A stretch of 64,000 bases of DNA, from positions 806,001 through 870,000 of the forward strand of contig NZ_JAGIYY010000001.1 of NCBI RefSeq assembly GCF_017813335.1, given 5' to 3'. The translations under genes were made by a program, and so were the position numbers. The stretch comes from Tianweitania sediminis. GTDB taxonomy: Bacteria > Pseudomonadota > Alphaproteobacteria > Rhizobiales > Rhizobiaceae. Positions 55,759-64,000 of this stretch are shown here, piece by piece (positions within the stretch are counted from its first letter, which is position 1; every line of letters starts with the position of its first letter). The notes below the pieces were generated by a model, which saw only the letters and a list, made by a program, of their open reading frames with translations, did no database searches and was not told the origin of the DNA.

Positions 55759-58308
55759 ATGCTGAACACCCGCGATTTTCGCCTGGCCCTGCGCTTTGCC
55801 GTGCGCGAAATGCGCGGCGGGTTGTCCGGCTTCTTGATCTTCATTGCCTGCATCGCCATCGGTGTGGGCGCCATTGGCGGCGTCAATTCCGTCGCCCAGG
55901 CGATTACGGTGGGCGTGGCCAGCCAGGGCCAGTCGCTGCTCGGTGGAGACATCCGCTTCGAACTGAACCAGCGAGAAGCCACGGAAGAAGAACGAACGTT
56001 TCTAGCGCAAGCGGGCGATGTCGCGGCCAGTGCCAGTCTTCGTTCCATGGTCCGGCTTGCCGATGAAAGCGACCAAACTCTGGTTGAACTCAAGGCGGTC
56101 GATGACCTTTATCCGCTCTACGGCACCTTCACGAGCGAGCCCACGCTGGCGCAGGAGGACTTGTTCGGCCTCCGAGATGGTCGCTACGGCGCCGCGGCGC
56201 CGGATTTGTTGTTTCAACGCCTCGGCCTCGAAGTGGGCGACACGATCCGCTTGGGCCTGAGCGAGTTCGAAATGCGGGCCAAGATCGGCATCGAACCCGA
56301 CTTCCTGTCGGACGGCGTCGGTTTTGCGCCCCGCCTGATGATCTCGCTTGACGGCATGCGCAATGCCGGCCTGGTCCAGCCCGGCAGCCTGATTGAACAT
56401 GCTTACAAGGTGCGGCTGCCAGCCGGCAGCACAGAAGCTGACATCGCGCAGATCCGTGATCAGGCTTCGCAGCAGTTTCCGGAAGCTGGGTGGAGCTTCC
56501 GGTCGCGTCTCAACGCGGCGCCGTCCTTGTCGAGCAATATCGAGCGCTTTTCCCAGTTCCTGACGCTGGTTGGCCTGACCGCGCTTGTTGTGGGTGGTGT
56601 CGGCGTTGCCAATGCGGTGCGCTCGTATCTCGACTCCAAGCGGCCGGTGATTGCAACCTTCAAGAGCCTCGGTGCGTCCGGGCGCTTCGTGTTCGTGCTT
56701 TACCTCATCCAGATCCTGATTATCGCCGTGATCGGTGTTCTGATCGGGCTTCTGCTTGCAGTCGCCATGCCGTTCCTGGCCGCCGCGGGGCTCAAGAACA
56801 TCCTGCCGATCGCATCCGGGGGCGGCGTTTATCCCGGTGCGCTATTTCTCGGCGCGATGTTCGGCCTCCTTGTGACGCTGGTGTTTGCGCTGTTGCCGCT
56901 TGGCCGCGCACGCGATGTTCCGGCCACCGCCCTGTTTCGCGAACTTGGTTTCGAACAGCGCGGCTGGCCGCGCGCGGTTTACCTGGTAGCGGCAGCGTTG
57001 GTTGCCGTGGTCCTGGCCGCGCTTGCCATCCTTCTGTCGTTTGATCGCTCGGTGGCGTCCATCTTTGTGGTCGCCATCGTCGGCTCGTTTCTGGTCTTGC
57101 GGGCGGTCGGCGCCCTGGTGCAATGGCTGGCGCGCCACGCACCTCGCGTTCGTTCCACGGCGCTGCGCCTTGCCATCGGAAACATCCATCGGCCGGGTGC
57201 TTTGACGCCGTCCGTTGTGCTGTCGCTCGGGCTTGGATTGACCCTGCTTGTGACGCTGGCCCTGATCGATGGGAACCTGCGGCGCGAAATCGGCGGCAAC
57301 CTCACCGACCGCGCGCCGAACTTCTTTTTCGTCGATATCCAGAGCACGGAAGTGGAGGACTTCGCGTCCTTGGTCGCGCAGCAATCGCCGGACGGCAAGC
57401 TTGTGCGCGTGCCGATGCTGCGCGGTCGTATCACCGCGCTCAACGGCGTTCGGGTGCAGGAAGCCAACATCCCACCCGAGGGCGCCTGGGTGCTGCGCGG
57501 CGACCGTGGCATCACCTATGCGCGCAACACGCCCGAAGGCACGACACTGACGGAAGGCGCGTGGTGGCCGGAAGATTATGCCGGGGAGCCGCTGGTGTCG
57601 TTTTCCGCCGAAGAAGGGCGCGAGATCGGATTGAAGCTTGGCGATACGATCACGGTAAACGTGCTCGGACGTGACGTCACAGCCCGGATTTCGAGCTTCC
57701 GTGATGTGCAATGGGAGTCGCTCGGCATCAACTTCGTGATGATCTTCTCACCGAACACCTTTGCCGGAGCGCCGCATGCCTGGCTTGCGACCCTGATGGA
57801 TTCCAGCGCCACCGACGCGGAAGAAGCGCAACTTCTCAATCAAGTCACCCGCACCTTCCCGGCCGTAACCTCCGTGCGGGTCAAGGAAGCGCTCGATATC
57901 GTCAACAAGCTTGTGGAACAGCTTGGATCGGCCATCCGCGGCGCGGCCTCCGTTGCGCTGCTGGCGTCGATCCTTGTTCTGGCCGGCGCGCTTGCGGCGG
58001 GCAACCGGGCGCGTACGCATGATGCAGTTGTTCTGAAGACGCTTGGCGCCACACGACGGACGCTAATCGCAGCGTTCAGCCTTGAATACCTTTTGATCGG
58101 ACTGTCGACCGCGATCTTTGCGCTTCTCGCCGGCGGCGTGGCCGCCTGGTTCGTGGTGGGAGAGATCATGCAGTTCCCTTGGCGGTTCCTGCCGGACGTG
58201 GCTGTGTCTACCATCATCATGGCGCTGGTACTGACCGTCGGTATCGGCCTGATCGGAACCTGGCGCGTGCTCGGCCAGAAGGCAGCACCGGTGCTGCGGA
58301 CGTTGTGA
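55759..58308 (+). CDS. FtsX-like ABC permease, YbbP-like
   Basis: The 849-residue membrane protein has an N-terminal membrane segment (SGFLIFIACIAIGVGAIGGV), two FtsX permease domains (about residues 250-420 and 710-845) and a large periplasmic region between them. The TesA-YbbA-YbbP system is linked to lipid or lipoprotein handling but its substrate is not settled. Confidence 0.91.
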   Translation: MLNTRDFRLALRFAVREMRGGLSGFLIFIACIAIGVGAIGGVNSVAQAITVGVASQGQSLLGGDIRFELNQREATEEERTFLAQAGDVAASASLRSMVRLADESDQTLVELKAVDDLYPLYGTFTSEPTLAQEDLFGLRDGRYGAAAPDLLFQRLGLEVGDTIRLGLSEFEMRAKIGIEPDFLSDGVGFAPRLMISLDGMRNAGLVQPGSLIEHAYKVRLPAGSTEADIAQIRDQASQQFPEAGWSFRSRLNAAPSLSSNIERFSQFLTLVGLTALVVGGVGVANAVRSYLDSKRPVIATFKSLGASGRFVFVLYLIQILIIAVIGVLIGLLLAVAMPFLAAAGLKNILPIASGGGVYPGALFLGAMFGLLVTLVFALLPLGRARDVPATALFRELGFEQRGWPRAVYLVAAALVAVVLAALAILLSFDRSVASIFVVAIVGSFLVLRAVGALVQWLARHAPRVRSTALRLAIGNIHRPGALTPSVVLSLGLGLTLLVTLALIDGNLRREIGGNLTDRAPNFFFVDIQSTEVEDFASLVAQQSPDGKLVRVPMLRGRITALNGVRVQEANIPPEGAWVLRGDRGITYARNTPEGTTLTEGAWWPEDYAGEPLVSFSAEEGREIGLKLGDTITVNVLGRDVTARISSFRDVQWESLGINFVMIFSPNTFAGAPHAWLATLMDSSATDAEEAQLLNQVTRTFPAVTSVRVKEALDIVNKLVEQLGSAIRGAASVALLASILVLAGALAAGNRARTHDAVVLKTLGATRRTLIAAFSLEYLLIGLSTAIFALLAGGVAAWFVVGEIMQFPWRFLPDVAVSTIIMALVLTVGIGLIGTWRVLGQKAAPVLRTL

Positions 58309-58375
58309 TCTGCTGGAAATGATTGACAGCTAAGCTACCCTCAGTCACCTGAGCGATAAAAAAGAGGCTTCGGCC

Positions 58376-59626
58376 ATGCAAGACTACTTCTCTGCCCCTT
58401 TTCCCCGCCGCGACTCAGTTGGCGTGCCGGTCGGCAACGTGCTGGTTGGCGGTGGCGCGCCGGTTGTCGTCCAGTCGATGACGAATACCGACACGGCCGA
58501 CGTCGATTCCACGGTGGCACAGGTCGCCGCGCTGCATCGTGCAGGCTCCGAGATCGTGCGCATCACGGTGGATCGGGACGAGAGTGCCGCGGCAGTTCCT
58601 CGCATCCGCGATCGGCTGGCGCGGCTCGGGATTCACGTGCCGCTGGTGGGAGATTTCCATTACATCGGCCACAAGCTTTTGGCCGATCATCCGGATTGTG
58701 CCGAAGCGCTTGCGAAATATCGCATCAATCCCGGCAATGTCGGCTTCAAGGACAAGAAGGACAAGCAGTTCGCGGCCATCGTGGAAACGGCGATCCGCTA
58801 CAACAAGCCGGTGCGCATCGGCGTCAATTGGGGCTCGCTCGACCAGGAACTGCTCACCACGCTGATGGACCACAACAAGGCGAACGGTTCACCGTTAACG
58901 GCCGTCCAGGTGATGCGTGAGGCGATCGTGCAGTCGGCTCTGCTTTCCGCGGAACTGGCAGAAGAAATCGGCCTTGGCCGCGACAAGATCATCCTGTCGG
59001 CCAAAGTCAGCCAGGTGCAGGATCTGATTGCCGTTTACACGATGTTGGCTCAGCGTTCCAACCATGCGCTGCATCTCGGCCTTACCGAAGCCGGAATGGG
59101 CACCAAGGGCATCGTCGCTTCGTCGGCGGCGATGGGCATCCTGCTTCAACAGGGCATCGGCGACACGATCCGTATTTCGCTGACGCCGGAGCCTGGCGGC
59201 GACCGCACACGCGAGGTGCAGGTCAGCCAGGAACTCCTGCAAACCATGGGTTTTCGCCAGTTTATCCCGATCGTCGCCGCGTGCCCGGGTTGCGGACGTA
59301 CGACCTCCACGGTGTTCCAGGAACTGGCGCAGAACATCCAGGCCGATATCCGCACCAACATGCCGATCTGGCGCGAAAAATATCCTGGCGTGGAAGAGCT
59401 GAAGGTCGCCGTGATGGGCTGCATCGTCAACGGCCCTGGCGAATCCAAACATGCCGATATCGGCATTTCGCTCCCTGGCACCGGCGAAACGCCCAGTGCA
59501 CCCGTGTTCATCGACGGGCAGAAGGCGGCGACGCTGAAGGGGCCAAACATCGCCGCGGATTTCCAGGTGATGGTCGCCGACTACATCGAGCGCCGGTTCG
59601 GGCAGGGCCGGCAGGCTGCGGAATAG
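58376..59626 (+). CDS. ispG: 4-hydroxy-3-methylbut-2-en-1-yl diphosphate synthase
   Basis: The 416-residue GcpE enzyme has the N-terminal [20 protein letters not shown] barrel start and the [4Fe-4S] ligands in [10 protein letters not shown] (about 302, 305) and [12 protein letters not shown] (about 348). It catalyses the penultimate MEP-pathway step. AGAGG precedes the ATG. ispA, for the next prenyl steps, lies just downstream on the other strand. Confidence 0.96.
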   Translation: MQDYFSAPFPRRDSVGVPVGNVLVGGGAPVVVQSMTNTDTADVDSTVAQVAALHRAGSEIVRITVDRDESAAAVPRIRDRLARLGIHVPLVGDFHYIGHKLLADHPDCAEALAKYRINPGNVGFKDKKDKQFAAIVETAIRYNKPVRIGVNWGSLDQELLTTLMDHNKANGSPLTAVQVMREAIVQSALLSAELAEEIGLGRDKIILSAKVSQVQDLIAVYTMLAQRSNHALHLGLTEAGMGTKGIVASSAAMGILLQQGIGDTIRISLTPEPGGDRTREVQVSQELLQTMGFRQFIPIVAACPGCGRTTSTVFQELAQNIQADIRTNMPIWREKYPGVEELKVAVMGCIVNGPGESKHADIGISLPGTGETPSAPVFIDGQKAATLKGPNIAADFQVMVADYIERRFGQGRQAAE

Positions 59627-59628
59627 TT

Positions 59629-60528
59629 TTGGCGCGGCGTCAGGCCCTTCTGGCTGCCTTGCTTGTTGCGGCCTTCGGCTCGTCCAGCCTTTGTGCGGAG
59701 CCGGCAAAGTCCGCAGCTCCACCGTCTGCTGCAATCAGCGATGTGCAGCGCGCAGAAGCCAAGAAGCGCGGCTACATCGCCCGCATTTGTGACCTCATCG
59801 AAACGCATGCGTCCGCCAACAAACTCCCGAAAGCCTTTTTCGCGCGGTTGATCTGGAAGGAAAGCCGCTTTGATGCGGGTGCCGTGTCGCCGGCCGGTGC
59901 GGAAGGGATCGCGCAGTTCATGCCGGGAACCGCAGCGATGCGCGGACTTGAAAACAGCTTCGACGTCGAGCAGGCCTTGCCAGCGTCGGCTGCTTACCTG
60001 GCAGAGCTTCGATCCCGGTTCGGCAATCTCGGCCTAGCTGCGGCGGCTTACAATTCCGGCGAAGGGCGTGTGTCGCGCTGGCTCGCGTCCGGCGGTTTCC
60101 TGCCCCTGGAAACGGAAAACTACGTGCTCGACATTCTTGGTGCGCCCGCCGACAGCTTTGTTGGCGCCAAGGATGGCGCTTCAGTACCGCTCGATCCAAA
60201 GAAAAGCTTTGCGGAGGCATGCCGCGAACTACCGGTGGTGCGGGTCGCGACCATGCCGATGGCGCGGATTTCCACCAAGCCGTGGGCGGTGCAGGTTGCG
60301 GGAAATACCCGGCGTGCGGCCGCCGTGCAGCAATATGAGCGGGCCAAGCGCCGCGTCGGTTCCCTCCTGCGAAACGAGGAGGTTGCGGTCAGCCGGATCC
60401 GGTCGCCGCGAGGGCGCGGGGGCATCTATGTGGTGCGGGTGGGCGCCGACAGTCGTTCCGAAGCGGACAATCTGTGCCAGCGTCTTCGTGGCTCCGGGGG
60501 CAGCTGCATCGTACGGCGCAACCGGTAA
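59629..60528 (+). CDS. Lytic transglycosylase with C-terminal SPOR-like domain
   Basis: A TTG start at 59629, two nt after ispG, gives a good signal peptide (ALLAALLVAAFGSSSLCA). The SLT domain has the catalytic glutamate in ARLIWKESRFDAGAVSPAGA, EGIAQFMPGTAA and AAAYNSGEGRVSRWL. The last 60 residues (GGIYVVRVGADSRSEADNL, ending SGGSCIVRR) resemble a SPOR domain, which binds denuded septal glycan. A septal role is inferred. Confidence 0.85.
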   Translation: MARRQALLAALLVAAFGSSSLCAEPAKSAAPPSAAISDVQRAEAKKRGYIARICDLIETHASANKLPKAFFARLIWKESRFDAGAVSPAGAEGIAQFMPGTAAMRGLENSFDVEQALPASAAYLAELRSRFGNLGLAAAAYNSGEGRVSRWLASGGFLPLETENYVLDILGAPADSFVGAKDGASVPLDPKKSFAEACRELPVVRVATMPMARISTKPWAVQVAGNTRRAAAVQQYERAKRRVGSLLRNEEVAVSRIRSPRGRGGIYVVRVGADSRSEADNLCQRLRGSGGSCIVRRNR

Positions 60529-60540
60529 GGTGGGGGTGCT

Positions 60541-61458
60541 CTAGCTCTTTCGCTCCGCAACGAACCGCGCTGCGGCCTTCAACACTGCGCCGCGCTCGCC
60601 ATAGGGTTCAAGAAGGCTTTCAGCCTGGTTCACCAGGCCAGCCAGCTGCTGCCGCGCCCAATCGATCCCGTGAAGGCCGGCGAGCGTAGCCTTGCCGGCG
60701 GCGGCATCCTTGCCGGTTTTCTTGCCCATCGTCGCGCCGTCGGCGGTGATGTCCAGGATGTCGTCGGCCAGCTGAAAAGCCAGGCCTATGGCCGCGCCGA
60801 AGGCGTGCAAGCGTTCGCGATCTTCTGTGCTGCCGCCGCCGAGAATGGCGCCTGCCTCGCAGCCAAAACGGATCAGCGCACCGGTCTTCATGGCCTGAAG
60901 CGCAATGATGCCGCTCTCGTCGGGTGCATCCTTTTCGGCCGCCAGATCCAGCGCCTGACCGCCGACCATGCCCCCGAAACCAGCGGCCCGCGCCAAGGCC
61001 GACACCAGCGCAAGCTGTTGCTTGGGCGAAACGCCGAGCGCTTCATCCGCCAGAAGATCAAAGGCGAGCGTCAGGAGGCCGTCGCCTGCCAAGATCGCGG
61101 TGGCTTCATCGAACGCCTTGTGAACGGTGGGTTGTCCGCGGCGCAGGTCGTCGTCGTCCATCGCCGGCAGGTCGTCATGGATCAACGAGTAGCAATGCAC
61201 GCATTCGAGCGCGGCAGCCACGCGCCGGCTCGTTGCGGCGTCGACGTCGAACAAGGCCGCGCTCTCGATCACAAGGAATGGCCGCAGGCGCTTGCCGCCA
61301 TTGAGGACGCCGTGACGGGCCGCTGCCATCAGATGAGCGGGCCGCGCGAGCTCGCCCAGCAGCGGTGCCGTGCTCAAGACGCGCCGCAACTCCGCTTCAA
61401 CCAGGGCTGCGCGGTCAACAAGAAGTAATTCGAAGGGCGAGGGGGTTGCACTTTGCAT
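60541..61458 (-). CDS. ispA: Farnesyl diphosphate synthase (geranyltranstransferase)
   Basis: The 305-residue polyprenyl synthase has the first aspartate-rich motif SLIHDDLPAMDDDDLRRG and the second FQLADDILDITAD, with GGKRLRPFLV at the start. It condenses IPP with DMAPP and GPP. ATG 61458 (MQSATPSPFE) fits the family; the frame extends upstream without homology. Confidence 0.95.
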   Translation of the reverse strand: MQSATPSPFELLLVDRAALVEAELRRVLSTAPLLGELARPAHLMAAARHGVLNGGKRLRPFLVIESAALFDVDAATSRRVAAALECVHCYSLIHDDLPAMDDDDLRRGQPTVHKAFDEATAILAGDGLLTLAFDLLADEALGVSPKQQLALVSALARAAGFGGMVGGQALDLAAEKDAPDESGIIALQAMKTGALIRFGCEAGAILGGGSTEDRERLHAFGAAIGLAFQLADDILDITADGATMGKKTGKDAAAGKATLAGLHGIDWARQQLAGLVNQAESLLEPYGERGAVLKAAARFVAERKS

Positions 61459-61578
61459 AAGCGATGCGATGAACGGATCGGCGCTGCGGGTCAAGGCGCT
61501 GCTGCACTCCGATGCCGCCCAGCGCCCTTCAAACGGCAGCCAAACTGATCTAGACGGAAGCGAAGCGGGGAGTTTTTC

Positions 61579-62331
61579 GTGAGCATACCGGCTGTCGAGC
61601 CCGAGCAAGAGCCCCCCATGCCGCCGAAAGGACGTGGACCCCTGCGCAGCCGCCGTCCCGCAACGCACTGGTTCAAACGCATCCTGCAGATCCTGGTGGT
61701 GCTGGTCCTGATTCCGCTCGGGCTGACGATTGTTTATGCCGTTCCAGGCGTTCGACCCGTTTCAACCCTGATGCTGCGCGACGCCGTGACCCTCGAGGGA
61801 TACGATCGTCGCTGGGTCCCGATCGAGGAAATCGCACCTGCCTTGCGATACTCGGTGATCATGTCGGAGGATGGGCAGTTCTGCTCGCACAGGGGCATCG
61901 ACCTGCGTGAAATGCAGGGCGTGATCGAGGATGCTCTGGCGGGAAAGGAAACCCGCGGCGCATCAACCATCCCGATGCAAACGGTCAAGAACCTGTTCTT
62001 GTGGAACAGCCGCTCCTTTATCCGCAAAGGGCTGGAAGCGCCGCTCGCGGTTTATCTCGACCTTGTCCTGTCCAAGCGTCGCATTCTCGAGATCTATCTC
62101 AACATCGTGGAATGGGGGCCGGGCATCTATGGCGCGGAGTCCGCCTCGCTTTACCATTTCGGCAAGGCGGCCGCGGATCTCAGCGCACGTGAAGCGGCCC
62201 TTCTCGCGGTGGCGTTGCCCAATCCGCTCGAGCGCAACCCCGGCAAGCCGACCCGAAACCTCCTGCGGCTGGCCGATCGGGTGCAGGGCATGGCCGCGAG
62301 ATCCGGCGGTTATACAGGCTGCGTGCGCTAG
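61579..62331 (+). CDS. mtgA: Monofunctional peptidoglycan transglycosylase
   Basis: The 250-residue GT51 protein has one N-terminal membrane segment ([19 protein letters not shown]) and the motifs [13 protein letters not shown] (catalytic Glu) and [20 protein letters not shown]. It polymerises glycan strands from lipid II. GTG 61579 follows GGGGAG. Confidence 0.95.
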   Translation: MSIPAVEPEQEPPMPPKGRGPLRSRRPATHWFKRILQILVVLVLIPLGLTIVYAVPGVRPVSTLMLRDAVTLEGYDRRWVPIEEIAPALRYSVIMSEDGQFCSHRGIDLREMQGVIEDALAGKETRGASTIPMQTVKNLFLWNSRSFIRKGLEAPLAVYLDLVLSKRRILEIYLNIVEWGPGIYGAESASLYHFGKAAADLSAREAALLAVALPNPLERNPGKPTRNLLRLADRVQGMAARSGGYTGCVR

Positions 62332-62477
62332 GAGCGGACTCAGATTTTCCGCACAACGTGCTGGCCAAGTGCGCTCGTGTTGTGTATAGGCACGCGACTT
62401 TCACAAGAAGACCGGCCGGCCGCCGAAGCTCGTAGACGGGCTCGCGCGCAAGAATTTGCCGGACGATGGAGCTGAAA

Positions 62478-62660
62478 ATGGCCGTACCTAAACGAAAGAC
62501 CTCGCCGTCCAAGCGCGGCATGCGCCGCTCGGCAGATGCCCTCAAGGCGCCGACCTATGTTGAAGACAAGAACTCCGGCGAAATGCGCCGCCCCCACCAT
62601 GTCGACCTGAAGACCGGCATGTATCGTGGCCGCCAGGTGCTTGAGCCCAAGGAAAGCTGA
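62478..62660 (+). CDS. rpmF: 50S ribosomal protein L32
   Basis: The 60-residue protein is full-length L32 ([35 protein letters not shown]). It lacks the zinc-ribbon cysteines, as in other alphaproteobacteria. GGAGCTG precedes the ATG. A terminator follows. Confidence 0.97.
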   Translation: MAVPKRKTSPSKRGMRRSADALKAPTYVEDKNSGEMRRPHHVDLKTGMYRGRQVLEPKES

Positions 62661-62685
62661 GCTTCCTTTTCCCGACGATCAGATG

Positions 62686-62712
62686 AGGCTGGCGTTCTGC
62701 CGGCCTTTTTTG
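62686..62712 (+). terminator. Intrinsic terminator after rpmF
   Basis: AGGCTGGC (62686-62693) pairs with GCCGGCCT (62699-62706, one G-T) and is followed by TTTTTT. Confidence 0.85.
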
Positions 62713-62759
62713 TTTGTGCTTGCGCTCCCGCAGGAGGGCGGCGGTAGAGTTTCCTGATG

Positions 62760-63353
62760 CTACTTGTTGATGGCGTCGAGCTTCCGCTGCATTGCCGCCA
62801 TCTGTTCCTTCAGCTCAGAAAGATCGTCGCCTGAGGGCTTCGGGCGACTTTCCGCAGGGTCCGGCTGCGTTGTCGCGGCTGGAAAGCTCGTAAACATGCG
62901 CATGGCGTTCTGGAACATTTCCATATTGCGGCGCGTCTGTTCCTCGATCACCTTCATGGGCGGCATCGACATCATGCCCATCGGCGTTTTGCCGAAGTTC
63001 GCATTGATCTGGTCGCGGAAACGCTCCTGCTCCTTCGAGAAGGCCAACATCGACTGCTCCAGGAAGCTCGGCACGATCATCTGCATCTGATCGCCGTAGA
63101 AGCCGATGAGTTGCCGGAGGAACGAGATCGGCAGCATGGTCTGGCCGTTCTTGTTTTCCAGCTCGAAGATGATCTGGGTGAGCACGGAATGCGTGATGTC
63201 ATCGCCGCTTTTCGCGTCCTGCACCGTGAACTCCTCGCCGCGCTTCACCATCTCGGAAAGATCTTCCAGCGTGACGTAGGTACTGGTGCCCGTGTTGTAC
63301 AAACGGCGATTGGCGTACTTCTTGATCGTCACCGGATCGCCTTTTGTGGGCAT
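62760..63353 (-). CDS. phaR: Polyhydroxyalkanoate synthesis regulator PhaR
   Basis: The 197-residue protein has the PHB accumulation N-terminal DNA/PHB-binding domain (IKKYANRRLYNTGTSTYVTL) and central helices of the PHB_acc family, ending in a coiled-coil (SELKEQMAAMQRKL). PhaR represses phasin and its own gene until PHB forms. ATG 63353 follows GGAAGG. It is divergent from phaB. Confidence 0.95.
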   Translation of the reverse strand: MPTKGDPVTIKKYANRRLYNTGTSTYVTLEDLSEMVKRGEEFTVQDAKSGDDITHSVLTQIIFELENKNGQTMLPISFLRQLIGFYGDQMQMIVPSFLEQSMLAFSKEQERFRDQINANFGKTPMGMMSMPPMKVIEEQTRRNMEMFQNAMRMFTSFPAATTQPDPAESRPKPSGDDLSELKEQMAAMQRKLDAINK

Positions 63354-63568
63354 CAATGCGCCTTCCTGCGGCTGTCGCGCATGCGCCCTCGGGCGGAAGC
63401 GCGGAATGACTATGCGGGAAGTATGCGCAATCCGTTGGCAAATGAAAGCGAATTGTGCAGGTGCGTTCTGGCCAGCTACCGCGCGCAAACATCTGCCAAT
63501 GCGACCGCTCCGATAGCTGGACGTCGCGCATGCCATCCCGCACTATTGCTGCAGCGGGAGGATGGATC
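63354..63568. promoter_or_regulatory. phaR-phaB divergent control region
   Basis: This 215-bp region is rich in TGC/GCA steps and includes TTGCTGCAG just before phaB. PhaR proteins of Paracoccus are known to bind TGC-rich sites, so this is a plausible operator, but I cannot define one boundary. Confidence 0.4.
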
Positions 63569-64000
63569 ATGACGCGAACGGCGCTGGTCAGCGGGGGAAC
63601 ACGCGGTATCGGAGCAGCCATTTCGATTGCTCTGAAGGAAGCCGGCTACAAAGTGGCCGCCAATTACGCCGGCAATGATGCCGTGGCGGCGAGTTTCACC
63701 GCGGAGACCAGCATCCCCGCGTTCAAGTGGTCGGTCGCCGATTATGATGCTTGCACGGCCGGCATTGCCGCTGTCGAAGACATGCTGGGGCCGGTCGAGA
63801 TCCTCGTCAACAATGCCGGCATCACGCGCGATGGCATGTTCCACAAGATGACGCGCGCCCAGTGGCAGGAGGTGATCGACACCAATCTGAACGGCGTCTT
63901 CAACATGACGCATCCGGTTTGGACCGGCATGCGGGAGCGAAAGTTCGGGCGGGTCGTGACGATATCCTCCATCAATGGCCAGAAGGGTCAGGTGGGGCAG
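63569..64000 (+). CDS. phaB: Acetoacetyl-CoA reductase PhaB, N-terminal part (cut by window edge)
   Basis: The visible 144 residues are a PhaB-type SDR: GGTRGIG (9-15), LVNNAGITRDGMFHKM and the catalytic-loop start TISSINGQKGQ. It reduces acetoacetyl-CoA to 3-hydroxybutyryl-CoA for PHB. GGGAGGATGG precedes the ATG. phaA is not between phaR and phaB. Confidence 0.93.
   Translation, partial: MTRTALVSGGTRGIGAAISIALKEAGYKVAANYAGNDAVAASFTAETSIPAFKWSVADYDACTAGIAAVEDMLGPVEILVNNAGITRDGMFHKMTRAQWQEVIDTNLNGVFNMTHPVWTGMRERKFGRVVTISSINGQKGQVGQ

Overview
The window reads as chromosomal core genome of a G+C-rich alphaproteobacterium of the order Hyphomicrobiales (Rhizobiales), in the Phyllobacteriaceae/Brucellaceae/Rhizobiaceae neighbourhood. 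The evidence is gene content and order: mdh-sucCDAB-lpdA preceded by zapE and an Omp19-like lipoprotein, acnA head-to-head with ccmABCDG, ffh-chorismate mutase-rpsP, dapF-mtaB-ftsY-yciB, argG with rlmN and an IalB-family gene, and phaR divergent from phaB. I see no transposase, phage gene, CRISPR array, rRNA or tRNA. Genes are closely packed and essentially all look intact.

Layout. 1-3.0 kb: hydroxyproline catabolism (epimerase cut by the window edge, D-hydroxyproline oxidase, DapA-family deaminase) divergent from a GntR regulator, with two identical palindromic operators between them. 3.1-8.8 kb: small exported protein, mmsA with a divergent LysR regulator, a proline/alanine-rich membrane protein, a TraB/GumN protein and xerC. 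8.9-10.9 kb: rimM-trmD-rplS. 11-13 kb: acetyltransferase, DUF2794 and DUF1223 genes. 13-20 kb: acnA and the divergent cytochrome c maturation operon ccmABCDG with a coupled DUF2332 gene. 20-25.8 kb (minus strand): DUF1127 protein, yciB, ftsY, mtaB, dapF, metallo-beta-lactamase-fold hydrolase. 26-38.5 kb (plus strand): omp19-like gene, zapE and the TCA block mdh, sucC, sucD, sucA, YCII protein, sucB, MAPEG protein, SDR, lpdA. 38.5-39.9 kb: asd with its leader. 39.9-42.3 kb (minus): ffh, chorismate mutase, rpsP. 42.6-54.2 kb: envelope and housekeeping genes (SH3 protein, zinc peptidase, two-sector murein hydrolases, argG, glycosyltransferase, LysE exporter, rlmN, ialB, PCD, thpR). 54.3-62.7 kb: tesA divergent from a YbbA/YbbP-type ABC system, ispG, lytic transglycosylase, ispA, mtgA, rpmF. 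62.8-64 kb: phaR and the start of phaB.

How the parts work together. acnA, mdh, sucCD, sucAB and lpdA supply a large part of the TCA cycle, and hydroxyproline breakdown feeds it with 2-oxoglutarate. ccm genes mature the c-type cytochromes needed for respiration. Ffh and FtsY are the two protein partners of SRP targeting. asd and dapF supply the aspartate-family and diaminopimelate pathway; two lytic transglycosylases and MtgA act on the resulting peptidoglycan.

Most notable observation: upstream of asd is a 40-codon reading frame with its own ribosome-binding site that ends in a block of threonine and lysine codons (7 Thr and 3 Lys among its last 13 residues). It is followed by competing hairpins and an intrinsic terminator only 38 nt before the asd start codon. 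This is the layout of a ribosome-mediated transcription attenuator sensing aspartate-family amino acids, analogous to enterobacterial thrL but placed on asd in an alphaproteobacterium. Other points of interest are a trmD that can only start at CTG if its conserved N-terminus is to be made, the ffh-rpsP / rimM-trmD-rplS cluster split as if by a 31-kb inversion, and a YCII-family gene inserted between sucA and sucB.
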